This document shows positions 50,420 through 60,552 of a stretch of DNA of 64,000 nt, one piece after another. The position numbers and the translations under genes were made by a program. This DNA comes from Zoogloeaceae bacterium (GTDB taxonomy: Bacteria > Pseudomonadota > Gammaproteobacteria > Burkholderiales > Rhodocyclaceae), in contig JAITMP010000021.1 in NCBI GenBank assembly GCA_031277315.1, positions 1 through 64,000 of the forward strand. The letters are read 5' to 3'. The notes under the pieces are model-generated. The model worked only from the letters and a program-made list of their open reading frames with translations. It was not told where the DNA came from and did not search any database. Each line of letters begins with the position of its first letter. Position 1 is the stretch's first letter.

Positions 50420-51259
50420 ATGTTTGGCAACTGGTTGAAAACCGCGGTCCTCATGGCCGGCATTCTGGTCTTGTTCGCTGCCGTCGGCGGCGCCATCGGC
50501 GGCGCGCGCGGCATGCTGATCGCCTTCCTGATCGGCGCGGGTATGAATTTCTTCGCCTACTGGTTTTCCGACAAGATGGTGCTGCGCATGTACAACGCGC
50601 AGGAGGTGGATGAGGCGTCCTCGCCCTATCTCTACAACATGGTGAAGGAACTCGCCGAACGCGCGCAACTGCCGATGCCGCGCGTCTACCTCATCGACGA
50701 AGCGCAGCCGAACGCCTTCGCCACTGGCCGCAATCCCGATCATGCCGCCGTGGCGGCTACTACCGGCATCTTGCGGATGCTGTCGGCGCGGGAGTTGCGC
50801 GGCGTCATGGCGCACGAGTTGTCGCACATCAAGCACCGCGACATCCTCATCTCGACGATCTCCGCCACCGTCGCTGGCGCGATTTCTTCGCTGGCCCAGT
50901 TCGGCATGCTCTTCGGCGGCTCGCGCGACGGTCAACGCGCCAATCCGATCGTCTCGCTCGTCGTCATGATCTTGGCGCCGCTCGCCGCCATGCTGATCCA
51001 GATGGCCATCTCGCGCGCGCGCGAGTTTGAAGCCGACCGCGGCGGCGCTGAAGTTTCCGGCGACCCGAACGCGCTCGCCGACGCGCTGGCGAAGATCGAC
51101 GCCTATGCGAAAGGCATCCCGATGCGGACGGCTGAAGCCCACCCGGAGACGGCGCAGATGATGATCATGAACCCGCTTTCCGGCGGCGGCCTGCGCGGCC
51201 TGTTCAGCACCCACCCGGCGACCGAGGAACGCATCGCCCGCCTGCGCGCGATGGCGTAA
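50420..51259 (+). CDS. htpX: Membrane zinc metalloprotease HtpX
   Basis: A 279-residue M48 protease that degrades misfolded membrane proteins. Two N-terminal helices, the HExxH motif in [12 protein letters not shown] (about residue 133), two further helices and the third zinc ligand Glu in [14 protein letters not shown] lies upstream of the ATG. It follows def-fmt, as in many Betaproteobacteria, but rsmB, which normally comes next, is elsewhere in the window. Confidence 0.95.
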   Translation: MFGNWLKTAVLMAGILVLFAAVGGAIGGARGMLIAFLIGAGMNFFAYWFSDKMVLRMYNAQEVDEASSPYLYNMVKELAERAQLPMPRVYLIDEAQPNAFATGRNPDHAAVAATTGILRMLSARELRGVMAHELSHIKHRDILISTISATVAGAISSLAQFGMLFGGSRDGQRANPIVSLVVMILAPLAAMLIQMAISRAREFEADRGGAEVSGDPNALADALAKIDAYAKGIPMRTAEAHPETAQMMIMNPLSGGGLRGLFSTHPATEERIARLRAMA

Positions 51260-51299
51260 TTTGGCGCTGCCGGCCGGCACCGTCGGATGGCCTGGCGGC

Positions 51300-52805
51300 C
51301 TAGCCGGGGCGCGGCGCGGTTCGTCTCGCGCGGCTTGCTTTCAGCGCGAACGACACGATCTGCCACAGGATGAACAACGCGATCAGCGCGACCAGAGTTC
51401 CGCTGATCGGCCGCTCGATGAAGACGCTGAAGCTACCCCTGCTGATGAGCATGGCGCGGCGGAAGTATTCCTCCAGCATCGGCCCCAGAATGAAGCCGAG
51501 CATCAGCGGCGCCGCGTCGAGGCCGAGCCGGAGAAACATGTATCCGATCAGCCCGAATGCCGCCGTGATGAAGACTTCGTCCACATTATTGTTGACGCTG
51601 TAGGTGCCGATGCAGCAGAAAAACAGGATCGACGGAAACAAAACGTTGTATGAGATCTTGAACACGGACAGCCAATAGCGCACCAGCGGCACGTTCAGAA
51701 CGAGGAGAAAAACATTGCCGATCCACATGCTCGCCACCAGTCCCCAAAAGAGATCGGGATGGCCCGCGATCATGTTCGGTCCCGGTTGAATGCCCTTGAT
51801 GATGAAAGCGGCCATCATCAGCGCCATGACGGGGTTTTCGGGAATCCCGATGCTCATCAGCGGGATGAAACTCGTCCGCGCCGCCGCTTCGTCGGCAGCC
51901 GCTTGTCCGGCGACGCCCTCAATGGCGCCTTTGCCCATTTCGTCCCGGTATTTGCTCATCTTTTTATCCGCCGCGTAAGCGGCGAATTGCGCGATGACCG
52001 GGCCGCCGCCCGGCAGAATGCCCAGTAATGAGCCGACGGCGCTCCCGCGTAGCGCGCTCGGAATGATGCGCTTGAACTCGGGCCATGTCGGCATCAGATG
52101 AATCTTGCCGTTGAATGGAGTGCGTTCCGCGCGCGTGTCGAGATTCTTGGCGATTTCGGCGATGCCGAAGCAGCCCAGCGCCACGCTGACCAATCCGGCA
52201 CCGTTGGCCAGAAAAACCAGATTCAGGGTAAAGCGTTCCATGCCGCTGATGACATCGGTGCCAATCTGGCCAAGCAGAATGCCGACCAGACACATCGCCA
52301 ATCCGTTCAGCAGGCTGCCTGTGGTCACAAAGCTCATGCACATGAAGCCAAAGAGGATCAACGCGCAGTAATCGGCGGGGCCGAACAGCAACGCCACCTC
52401 GCCAAGCATGGGCGCCAGCCAGGCCAGAACCACAATCGCCACCGTGCCGCCGATAAAGCTGGATACGCCGGCGGTGAAGATCGCCAGCCCGGTCTTGCCC
52501 TTCAGCGTCATTTCGTAACCGTCGATGCACGCGACAATGCTGTTGGCGTGCGGAATCTTCATCGTGATCGCGCTCACGCTGGCGCCGTATTGCGCGCCGT
52601 AGTAGATGCCGGCGAGCATGATGAGCGACCCGACGGGCGGCAGTGAATACGTCATCGGCAAAAGCAGGCTGATGGTGGCCATCGGCCCCAGACCGGGCAG
52701 CATGCCGACCATGGTGCCGACGACGCAGCCGATGGCGCAGAACAGCAGGTTTTGCAGCGACAGCGCGTGCTCGAACCCGAACGCGAGGTTTTGGAGAATA
52801 TCCAT
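51300..52805 (-). CDS. tctA: Tripartite tricarboxylate transporter, large membrane subunit TctA
   Basis: A 501-residue protein with about twelve membrane segments. It has the TctA hallmarks GMLPGLGPMATISLLLP (N-terminal repeat) and LLGILPGGGPVIAQFAAY (second repeat), plus FIPLMSIGIPENPVMALM. It uses an ion gradient to import carboxylates delivered by TctC. Last gene of a four-gene unit; it converges with htpX. Confidence 0.95.
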   Translation of the reverse strand: MDILQNLAFGFEHALSLQNLLFCAIGCVVGTMVGMLPGLGPMATISLLLPMTYSLPPVGSLIMLAGIYYGAQYGASVSAITMKIPHANSIVACIDGYEMTLKGKTGLAIFTAGVSSFIGGTVAIVVLAWLAPMLGEVALLFGPADYCALILFGFMCMSFVTTGSLLNGLAMCLVGILLGQIGTDVISGMERFTLNLVFLANGAGLVSVALGCFGIAEIAKNLDTRAERTPFNGKIHLMPTWPEFKRIIPSALRGSAVGSLLGILPGGGPVIAQFAAYAADKKMSKYRDEMGKGAIEGVAGQAAADEAAARTSFIPLMSIGIPENPVMALMMAAFIIKGIQPGPNMIAGHPDLFWGLVASMWIGNVFLLVLNVPLVRYWLSVFKISYNVLFPSILFFCCIGTYSVNNNVDEVFITAAFGLIGYMFLRLGLDAAPLMLGFILGPMLEEYFRRAMLISRGSFSVFIERPISGTLVALIALFILWQIVSFALKASRARRTAPRPG

Positions 52806-52813
52806 GACCGCGC

Positions 52814-53236
52814 TCAGTACAAGGGCAGATTGAGGCCGAAGAACCTCTGGAACGCGAAGGCAACCGCGATCAGCACCACGGAGATCTTGAGGTTGCGCCG
52901 CCAGGAATACGTGCTCGCCGCGAGCGAAGACATGAATACCATCACCGCGATCCCGACTGTCATGTTGATGAATTTGGACACGCCGACGAAAGCGGACAGA
53001 CTCAGCAGGATGATGACGATGTTCTTCAGCCTGAATTCAAACGGCTGGCGCTCGACGAAGCGTGAGCGCGCGATCGAGAGCAGGGCGATCACCAGCAGCG
53101 CGCTGCTGACGATCAGCGGAAACAGGCCCGGCCCCGCCCGCTTGAGCGTTCCGATGGGATACAGCAGCGAGGACAATCCGAACGCCAGGGCGATGGCCGC
53201 CAGGCACAGGCCCTGGGCGAGGTTGCGGTCGATCAT
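52814..53236 (-). CDS. tctB: Tripartite tricarboxylate transporter, small membrane subunit TctB
   Basis: A 140-residue protein with four predicted membrane helices, as in the TctB family: ALAFGLSSLLYPIGTL and FPLIVSSALLVIALL in the first half, two more after residue 70. The ATG at 53236 follows CGGAGA; the frame extends 11 codons upstream to a TTG. It lies 8 nt before tctA. Confidence 0.88.
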   Translation of the reverse strand: MIDRNLAQGLCLAAIALAFGLSSLLYPIGTLKRAGPGLFPLIVSSALLVIALLSIARSRFVERQPFEFRLKNIVIILLSLSAFVGVSKFINMTVGIAVMVFMSSLAASTYSWRRNLKISVVLIAVAFAFQRFFGLNLPLY

Positions 53237-53352
53237 GTTGCTTGTCTCCGGCTGTTTATTTGTATTCAATTGTCCCTGAATGTCATCGCGCCGTCACGGC
53301 GGCGGAAAGCGCGCCGCGCGTGATCGGCGAATGACGCCCGGGCAACCGTGAA

Positions 53353-54345
53353 TCAGTCGAGTGTGACGTTGGCGGCCTTCACGATTCCGCTCCAGCGCTG
53401 CGTTTCACTCTTTATGAATGCGCCGAAATGCTCGACCGTGCTGGAGTTCGGCTCGACGCCCTCGCTTTCGAGGCGTTTTCTGAAATCCGGCTGCGCCAGG
53501 ACGGCATTCAGGGTTTTGTTGTACTGCTCGATCATCGCTGCCGGTGTTCCCGCCGGCGCCACGAGACCCTGCCAGGCGACGGCCTCGAAAGACGCCGTGC
53601 CCGGCGCCTTCGATTCCGCGATCGTCGGCACCGTCGGCAATGTCGCGTGGCGCTGGGATGACGTGACCGCCAGCGCGCGCACTTTGCCGCTGCGGATGTA
53701 TTGCAATGCAGGCGCGATATCTATGAACATGACCTTGATCTGCTCGCCGAGCAGATCGGTCAACGCCGGGCTGCTGCCCTTGTACGGGATGTGGTTCAGT
53801 TCAATGCCGGTGGCCGCGGCAAACATCGCCGCCGCCAGATGCTGCGGACTGCCGTTCCCCGCTGACCCGTAAGTGAGCGGTTCAGGGCTGGACTTCGCCA
53901 GCGCGATGAGTTCCGCGATGGATTGCGCCTTCACCGACGGATGCACGATGACCACCAGCGGAACCGAAGCGACCAGCCCGATCGGGGTGAAATCCTTGGC
54001 CGGATCGTAAGGCAGCTTCTTGTATAGCCAGGGATTGATGGCCAGTGTCGTGCTCGTTGCGAGAAGCAGCGTGTTGCCGTCCGGCGCGGCGTGGGCAACC
54101 TGCGAAGCGCCCACCGTCGATCCGGCGCCCGGCTTGTTTTCGACCAGGATGGTCCGCTTCAACAACGGCCCCATTTGCTGCGACAGGAGCCGGCCCAGCA
54201 AGTCACTGGTGGCGCCCGGCGCGTATGGCACGACAATCGTGACGGGGCGGTCCATCTGCGCCCAGGCCGAAGGGATGCCTGAAGTGATGCCCAGCGCGAG
54301 GAACAAGCCCGGGATACAAGTGCGAAAGAAGCTGCGGCGATTCAT
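53353..54345 (-). CDS. tctC: Tripartite tricarboxylate transporter, periplasmic binding protein TctC (Bug family)
   Basis: A 330-residue extracytoplasmic receptor. Signal peptide with MNRRSFFRTCIPGLFLALG and cleavage after SAWAQ. The mature part opens RPVTIVVPYAPGATSDLLGRL, the Bug-family ligand loop, then ENKPGAGSTVGASQVA. Such receptors bind carboxylates or aromatic acids; the ligand is unknown. It lies 13 nt after the amidohydrolase gene. Confidence 0.94.
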   Translation of the reverse strand: MNRRSFFRTCIPGLFLALGITSGIPSAWAQMDRPVTIVVPYAPGATSDLLGRLLSQQMGPLLKRTILVENKPGAGSTVGASQVAHAAPDGNTLLLATSTTLAINPWLYKKLPYDPAKDFTPIGLVASVPLVVIVHPSVKAQSIAELIALAKSSPEPLTYGSAGNGSPQHLAAAMFAAATGIELNHIPYKGSSPALTDLLGEQIKVMFIDIAPALQYIRSGKVRALAVTSSQRHATLPTVPTIAESKAPGTASFEAVAWQGLVAPAGTPAAMIEQYNKTLNAVLAQPDFRKRLESEGVEPNSSTVEHFGAFIKSETQRWSGIVKAANVTLD

Positions 54346-54358
54346 GATGATCTCCTGT

Positions 54359-55345
54359 TCAGAGTTTGAAAATACGCTCGGCGTTGCCCCCGCGAACTTT
54401 TATCCGCACGGATTTCGCAAGGCTGTCGACGCGCGAAAGGCAGCCGATCATGTCGCCGATGTTGTGCGGATAGTCCGAGCCGTAAAGGACATTGTCCTCA
54501 CCGAAGACTTCCACATCAAGCGCCAGCGAAGACTGCTGGTAGACGACGCTGTCGACATAAATCTGCCGCGCGTAGCTGCTCGGCCGGCGACCGATTTTCT
54601 GCCGGCATGCCGGGATGGTATCAAAGCAGCGGTCGAGACGGCCAATAATGAACGGCAGCGTCGCGCCGCCGTGCCCGCCGATGATCTTGAGCTTCGGATA
54701 TCGGTCAAAGAACCCATCGAAAATCATACGAGATAGTGCCAGTGTGGTATCAATCATGAAGCCGGTGGAGGCTACCAGCGCGAACTGCATCATGTTCAAA
54801 GCCTCCAAACCCTGCGGCGCGGTCGGATGGAGCAGCACCGGCAGGCCGTGGCGATCAATGGCTTCCCATACCGGCGCGAATTGTTCCTCCGTCAAATCGG
54901 CGCCGGCAATGTTGCCGAGCACCATCACGCCGACCGCGCCCAGCCCGAGCGCGCGTTCCAGCTCGGCCTTGGCGTCGTCGGCGTGCTGCCACGGCAGCGT
55001 GGCAAACCAGCGGATGCGGTCAGGATACGTTTTCTGCGCGCTGGCCATGTCGTCGTTGATCTGCCGCGCCGTCTCGGCGCTGATTTCGCGCCCGCCCCAA
55101 AAAACGTTCGGACATGTCAGCGATATGATCGACATGTCGACCCTGGCGCGGTTCATGTCCTTGATGCGCTGCTCATAATCGAACATCTCGTCGTAGAGCG
55201 TCATAAACGGCGCGCCGTTGAGATGGATGGCTTCCCGGCCGCCCGGCACGGGCTTGACGGCGTACTTCGACCCGCCATGCGTCTTGAGCCGCTGAATGTA
55301 AGGCCGGGATACCATATGGGTGTGAACGTCGATGACAGTGCTCAT
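54359..55345 (-). CDS. ACMSD-like amidohydrolase (decarboxylase family)
   Basis: A 328-residue amidohydrolase-2 family protein. The metal site is seen in DVHTHMV (HxH at residues 7-9 region), a central VLLHPTAPQG and GGHGGATLPF, and the C-terminal Asp in YGSDYPHN. The closest classes are 2-amino-3-carboxymuconate 6-semialdehyde decarboxylase and gamma-resorcylate decarboxylase. It starts at 55345; upstream codons run into the divergent promoter. Being first in the operon with tctCBA, its substrate is probably what the transporter imports. Confidence 0.88.
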   Translation of the reverse strand: MSTVIDVHTHMVSRPYIQRLKTHGGSKYAVKPVPGGREAIHLNGAPFMTLYDEMFDYEQRIKDMNRARVDMSIISLTCPNVFWGGREISAETARQINDDMASAQKTYPDRIRWFATLPWQHADDAKAELERALGLGAVGVMVLGNIAGADLTEEQFAPVWEAIDRHGLPVLLHPTAPQGLEALNMMQFALVASTGFMIDTTLALSRMIFDGFFDRYPKLKIIGGHGGATLPFIIGRLDRCFDTIPACRQKIGRRPSSYARQIYVDSVVYQQSSLALDVEVFGEDNVLYGSDYPHNIGDMIGCLSRVDSLAKSVRIKVRGGNAERIFKL

Positions 55346-55447
55346 GGGTGCTGGGTCCTGTGAAAGAAGGTAAACGCAAACCAATCTAATAGGGAGATAA
55401 AATACAGTAAAACTAAATTTTCTACATTGAATGTCAGATAACCTGAA
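55346..55447. promoter_or_regulatory. Divergent promoter region between amidohydrolase and lysR-type genes
   Basis: A 102-nt, locally AT-rich spacer between two divergent genes. A LysR-type regulator normally binds here, but I see no single convincing T-N11-A operator or promoter pair. Confidence 0.5.
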
Positions 55448-56362
55448 ATGGCAAACATTACCTTGAGGCAGTTGCGCGCCTTCGTGGAGGTCTGCCGCAC
55501 CGAAAAGCTGGTGCTTGCTTCGCAACGGCTGCATGTGACGCCGAGCGCCTTGAGCATGCTGCTCAAGCAATTGGAAGGCGAGCTTGGCATCACCCTTTTC
55601 GAACGCAGTTCCCGCAAGTTGCGTCCTACCGATACCGCGCTACATGCCGTCGAACTCGCCGAGCGCGTGCTTGCCAACACCCGGCAACTGGAAGACGAAG
55701 TCAGAAACTTTCAGTCGTTCGCGCGAGGCCGCATCAGCCTCGCTGCCACGCCTGGCCTGGTTGCCCAACTTCTGCCGACGCCGGTCTTGCGTTTCCGGGC
55801 GACTTATCCGAGCGTCGCGGTTTCAATCGAGGACTGCGCGCCGGACCAATTATGGTCGCTCGTCAGCAGCGGGCACTGTGATCTCGGCATGGGCAGTCCC
55901 GATGTGCTCGACAAGGATCTCGAATGGGACGTGCTGGCACGAGATCGCATTTGCATTATCTGCCGACGCGATCACCCGCTGTCCGCCTATCGCTCGTTGA
56001 AGTGGGATGTGCTGGCCGAACATGAATTCATGACCGTCAAGCGCGAGAGCGGAATCCGGCGTTTGATCGATCAAACGCTGCTGAAACTCGGCATGAACGT
56101 GCGGCCGACGATTGAGCTGACTTATCTTGAAAGCGTCCTCGCCCTGACCCAGGCCGGCTTGGCGATTGCCGTTCTGCCCTCGTTCTTCGTGCAAAATTCC
56201 ATGTACGGATCGGAACTCGTTGTGAAGCCCCTCGTCGCGCCAACCGTCAAGCGCGACATCCTGCTGCTGCGCAAGCGTGGACGCGCCTTGTCAACCGCAG
56301 CGACTCATTTCCGGGAAATCATGCTTTCGCAACTGGCGGAAACCGCGAAGCGTGGCAACTGA
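55448..56362 (+). CDS. LysR-type transcriptional regulator
   Basis: A 304-residue LTTR. The winged helix-turn-helix is at the N-terminus (TLRQLRAFVEVCRTEK, then LHVTPSALSMLLKQLEGELG and FERSSRKLRPT). The effector domain follows, with LAATPGLVAQLLP and GLAIAVLPSFF. It is divergent from the amidohydrolase-tctCBA operon and is therefore its likely regulator, responding to a carboxylate or aromatic substrate. It converges with hprK. Confidence 0.93.
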   Translation: MANITLRQLRAFVEVCRTEKLVLASQRLHVTPSALSMLLKQLEGELGITLFERSSRKLRPTDTALHAVELAERVLANTRQLEDEVRNFQSFARGRISLAATPGLVAQLLPTPVLRFRATYPSVAVSIEDCAPDQLWSLVSSGHCDLGMGSPDVLDKDLEWDVLARDRICIICRRDHPLSAYRSLKWDVLAEHEFMTVKRESGIRRLIDQTLLKLGMNVRPTIELTYLESVLALTQAGLAIAVLPSFFVQNSMYGSELVVKPLVAPTVKRDILLLRKRGRALSTAATHFREIMLSQLAETAKRGN

Positions 56363-56408
56363 GGGTTGAGAGATCCGGCAGACGGGTTAAAAGCGTCGGT
56401 AGCGGGTT

Positions 56409-57356
56409 TCAGTCAGCAGTTACGCCGCCGTCCTTATCCATCGCTTGCTTGTGCCGTTCGACGAATTCCTGGGTGCTGTCGATGCCGCGCAGGAGCAGGA
56501 TGGTGGAACGCACGGCGGCTTCGAGCAGAACCGCCAGGTTGCGGCCGGCGGCGACCGGCAGGCTGACTTTGCGCACCGGCACGCCGAGGATGTCCTGAGT
56601 TTCAGCGCCGAGCGGCAGGCGGTCGATGTCCGCTGCCGTTTTGTGCGAGCGCAGAAGATTCACTACCAGCTTCAGTTTCATTTTGCGCCGGCAGGCGGTT
56701 TCGCCGAAGATGGTGCGGATGTTGAGCACGCCGAGGCCGCGCACTTCGATGAAATCCTTCAGCATCGGCGGGCAGCGCGCTTCCAGCACGTCGGGCGAGA
56801 TGTGGGCGATCTCGACGATGTCGTCGGCGACGAGTCCGTGGCCGCGCGAGATAAGTTCCAGCGCGAGTTCGCTTTTGCCGACGCCGGAATCGCCGGTGAT
56901 CAGCACGCCCATGCCGAGCACGTCCATCATAACGGCGTGCATTTCGACGGTTTCGGCAAGCTGGCGCGACAGCCACAGGCGCAGCAGGTCGATGACGACG
57001 GCGGCGGGTTGCGGCGTCGAGAACAGCGCGGTGCCGGCGTGTTCGCACGCTTCCCGCACCAGCGCCGGCGGCGCGCAGCCGTCGGCGACGATGACGGCCG
57101 GCGGGTGAGCGGTGATGATTTCCGCCAGATGGCTGGAGACGCGGACGGCGTGTTGCTGGTTGGACCAGTTGATTTCGGGCGCGCCGACGACCTGAATGCG
57201 ATCGGGATAGATGAGGTTGAGGTGGCCGACCAGATCGGCGGGCGAAGTGTGCTGCGGATTGATCTGGATGGGCGCGTCGAGGTTGCCGCCGATCAACAGC
57301 AGCGGCAGCCGTTCCCGGTGGTAGTCAAACAGCTGCGCGACGGTCGTCTGCCGCAT
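56409..57356 (-). CDS. hprK: HPr kinase/phosphorylase
   Basis: A 315-residue bifunctional enzyme that phosphorylates and dephosphorylates Ser46 of HPr. Walker A is GDSGVGKSELALEL (about residue 153), then HGLVADDIVEI and the C-terminal signature EVRGLGVLNIRTIFG. The ATG at 57356 (MRQTTVAQLF) is preferred over one nine codons upstream; it overlaps ptsN by 32 nt. In related genomes rapZ usually follows; here a LysR gene faces it instead. Confidence 0.94.
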   Translation of the reverse strand: MRQTTVAQLFDYHRERLPLLLIGGNLDAPIQINPQHTSPADLVGHLNLIYPDRIQVVGAPEINWSNQQHAVRVSSHLAEIITAHPPAVIVADGCAPPALVREACEHAGTALFSTPQPAAVVIDLLRLWLSRQLAETVEMHAVMMDVLGMGVLITGDSGVGKSELALELISRGHGLVADDIVEIAHISPDVLEARCPPMLKDFIEVRGLGVLNIRTIFGETACRRKMKLKLVVNLLRSHKTAADIDRLPLGAETQDILGVPVRKVSLPVAAGRNLAVLLEAAVRSTILLLRGIDSTQEFVERHKQAMDKDGGVTAD

Positions 57357-57810
57357 GGATTTCCCAGCTTGCGAACAGGGCATGGATGGCGTCCGCGTTT
57401 TGGGCGGCGGCCAGTTGCTCGCGGAAAGTTTGGTCGGAGAACATCTGCGCCAGTTCGGAGAGAATCTGCAAGTGCTGTTCGGTCGCCTGTTCCGGCACCA
57501 GCAGCACGAAAAGAAAACTCACCGGCTTGCTGTCCGGCGCGTCAAACTGAACCGGAGCGGCAAGCCGCAGGAAAGCGCCGACCGCTTCCTTCAGTCCCTT
57601 GATGCGGCCATGCGGAATCGCCACGCCCTGGCCGAGGCCGGTCGAGCCGAGTTTTTCGCGGGCGAACAGGCTGTCGAAAACCGTGCTGCGGCCGATGCCC
57701 TGATTGTTCTCGAACAGGATGCCGGCTTGCTCGAAGGTGCGCTTCTTGCTGCTGGCTTCAAGGCCGAGCTGAATATTGGAAAGAGGGAGGAGCTTGGCGA
57801 TCAGGTTCAT
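57325..57810 (-). CDS. ptsN: Nitrogen-type PTS enzyme IIA (EIIA-Ntr)
   Basis: A 161-residue EIIA-Ntr regulator, phosphorylated on the His in GVAIPHGRIKG (about residue 68). It modulates potassium transport and nitrogen signalling in other proteobacteria, a link of interest since trkAH lies in the same window. Sits between hpf and hprK, the conserved order. Confidence 0.94.
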   Translation of the reverse strand: MNLIAKLLPLSNIQLGLEASSKKRTFEQAGILFENNQGIGRSTVFDSLFAREKLGSTGLGQGVAIPHGRIKGLKEAVGAFLRLAAPVQFDAPDSKPVSFLFVLLVPEQATEQHLQILSELAQMFSDQTFREQLAAAQNADAIHALFASWEIHAADDRRAAV

Positions 57811-57923
57811 GGTGTTGCGGCCCGCGAAAGATGAAGGGGCTGGGCAGGATCAGGATGGGAGGGCTGTCCCGAAGCTGGCGGCGGATTATACCGGGAAAGC
57901 CCCCGGAGGGGCAGACTCACGGC

Positions 57924-58244
57924 CTATTCGCCCGCTTGCCGTTTCAGCCCGGCGTGGGCGTGGTCGGCCTGTTTTTCCTTGTGTTTCAACACTTGCCGGT
58001 TGAGCTTGTCAGCCAGCGCGTCGATGCTGGCGTAGAGGTTTTCGTCGTGGGCCTCGACGAAAATATCCTTGCCGCGCACATGCACCGTGACTTCGGCTTT
58101 CTGCCGCAGTTTTTCCACCGACAGGATGACGTGCGCCGCGGTAACGTGGTCGAAGCGGCCGATGACGCGCTCAAGCTTGCTCGTCACGTGGTCGCGGATG
58201 GCCGGCGTGATGTCGAGGTGGTGTCCGGTGATGTTGATGTTCAT
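57924..58244 (-). CDS. hpf: Ribosome hibernation promoting factor (short form)
   Basis: A 106-residue protein that binds 30S subunits and stabilises dormant 100S ribosomes. It opens MNINITGHHLDITPAIRDHV and has KLERVIGRFDHV and VHVRGKDIFVEA. AAGGAGA precedes the ATG. Length is that of short HPF. Between rpoN and ptsN. Confidence 0.93.
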   Translation of the reverse strand: MNINITGHHLDITPAIRDHVTSKLERVIGRFDHVTAAHVILSVEKLRQKAEVTVHVRGKDIFVEAHDENLYASIDALADKLNRQVLKHKEKQADHAHAGLKRQAGE

Positions 58245-58308
58245 GGCGTCTCCTTGCGAATGAGGGGCGGCGCGGCGCCGTCCCGGTCCTTGGGATGAAT
58301 CAATCGGA

Positions 58309-59733
58309 TCAGATCGTTTTCCTCAGGTTGACCGGCGGGATGTTGAGTCCCTCGCGGTACTTGGCGACGGTGCGCCGCGCGACAACGAAGCCCTGCTGGC
58401 CGAGGATGCCGGAAAGCTGGGCGTCGGAGAGCGGCTTCTTGCCGTTTTCGGCGCCGACCAGTTGCTTGATGAGCGCCCGGATGGCCGTCGACGAAGCGGC
58501 GCCGCCGGCGTCAGTGGCGACGTGGCTGCCGAAAAAATATTTCAACTCGAACATGCCGCGCGGCGTGGCCATGTATTTTTGCGTTGTCACGCGCGAGATG
58601 GTTGATTCATGCAGGCCGACCCGGTCGGCGATGTCGCGCAAGGTGAGCGGGCGCATCGCCACCTCGCCGTGCTCGAAGAACTGGCGCTGGCGGTCGACGA
58701 TTGCCTGGGAGACGCGCTGGATGGTTTCGAAACGCTGCTGCACGTTCTTGATTAACCACTTCGCCTCCTGCAACTGGCCGGCGAGACTGGAGCCGCGCTG
58801 GCCTTGCAGGATGTCGGCATACAGGCGGTTGATGCGCAAGCGCGGCATCACGTCGCTGTTGAGCGAAGCGACCCATTGGCCGCGCAGCTTGCGCACGATC
58901 ACGTCGGGCACCACATAGCGCGTGTCGAGCGGCGCGAACTGGGCGCCGGGGCGCGGGTTGAGCGAGCGGATCAGCGTCTGCGCCTCGCGCAGTTCGCTCT
59001 CGCTGCAAGCGATGGCCTTGCGCAGCCGCACGTAATCGCGCGCGGCAAGCTGGTCGAGGTATTTGCGCGCAATCTTCAGCGCCAGATCGCGCGTCCGCGA
59101 TTCCGGCAAATTGGCGAGCTGCAACGCCAGACATTCGGACACGCTGCGCGCGCCGATGCCGGGCGGGTCGAAATTCTGCAAGTGCTTCAGGGCGATCTGC
59201 AACTCATCGAGGTCCACCTCCATCTCCGGCGGCGGCAGTTCGATCAGTTCTTCCAGGCTTTGGGCCAGATAGCCGTCGTCGTCGAGCGCCTCGATCAGCA
59301 GGCGCACCAGACTGCGGTCGCGCGCAGAGAGCGGCATCATGGCGAGTTGCGCGCCGAGGTGATCGCGCAGCGAGGTGGCGGCGGCCTGAACTTCGGCGTA
59401 GCTGTGTTCGTCGTCGTCGCCCTGTCTGTCCTGTCCGCCGCGCGGCGCGGAAATGCCGTCTTCGCCGAGCCAGTCGGCGGCGCCGCTTTCGTCGAAAGCC
59501 GGTTCCGGCGCGCTGTTGTCACTCGACTCGGCGGACGCTTGCGGCGCATCGCCCGATCCGGCATACACGGGCGACGGTTCGTCGATCCGTTCGAGTAGTG
59601 GATTTTCTTGCAGGAAATTGTCGATTTCCTGATTCATTTCGAGCGTGGAGAGTTGCAACAGGCGGATCGCCTGCTGCAATTGCGGCGTCAGGGTCAGGTG
59701 CTGCGAGAGCTTGAGCTGGAGTGTCTGTTTCAT
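58309..59733 (-). CDS. rpoN: RNA polymerase sigma-54 factor
   Basis: A 474-residue sigma-54. Region I is MKQTLQLKLSQHLTLTPQLQ with Gln-rich helices; an acidic region spans roughly residues 55-110; core-binding and helix-turn-helix parts follow; the RpoN box is ARRTVAKYREGLNIP near the C-terminus. The ATG at 59733 is used instead of one eight codons upstream. Confidence 0.96.
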   Translation of the reverse strand: MKQTLQLKLSQHLTLTPQLQQAIRLLQLSTLEMNQEIDNFLQENPLLERIDEPSPVYAGSGDAPQASAESSDNSAPEPAFDESGAADWLGEDGISAPRGGQDRQGDDDEHSYAEVQAAATSLRDHLGAQLAMMPLSARDRSLVRLLIEALDDDGYLAQSLEELIELPPPEMEVDLDELQIALKHLQNFDPPGIGARSVSECLALQLANLPESRTRDLALKIARKYLDQLAARDYVRLRKAIACSESELREAQTLIRSLNPRPGAQFAPLDTRYVVPDVIVRKLRGQWVASLNSDVMPRLRINRLYADILQGQRGSSLAGQLQEAKWLIKNVQQRFETIQRVSQAIVDRQRQFFEHGEVAMRPLTLRDIADRVGLHESTISRVTTQKYMATPRGMFELKYFFGSHVATDAGGAASSTAIRALIKQLVGAENGKKPLSDAQLSGILGQQGFVVARRTVAKYREGLNIPPVNLRKTI

Positions 59734-59790
59734 CACCCGACGGCCGCAGTCGGCCAAAGTCGTAATTTGGGTTGCGATCCGGGCCGGAAT

Positions 59791-59829
59791 CTAAAGGCGA
59801 AAATTAAAGCCGAAAACTAAAGGCGGAAA

Positions 59830-59842
<13 letters not shown>
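59791..59842. repeat. 13-nt tandem repeat x4 across the lptB stop codon
   Basis: Four adjacent 13-nt units (59791-59803, 59804-59816, 59817-59829, 59830-59842), written as TTAAAGGCGGAAA and close variants on the plus strand. On the minus strand each unit contains TAA or TAG. The first unit reads the end of LptB (HFRL and stop); the others lie downstream in shifted frames. Confidence 0.92.

Positions 59843-60548
<706 letters not shown>

Positions 60549-60552
<4 letters not shown>

Noticed and set aside
51264..51300. Terminator between htpX and tctA
   Set aside because: TGCCGGCCGGCA is a short palindrome without loop or T tract, so it is not convincing as a terminator.
55346..55570. Extended N-terminus of the amidohydrolase
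   Set aside because: The extra 75 codons run antisense into lysR and lack family similarity; MSTVIDVHTH is the natural start.
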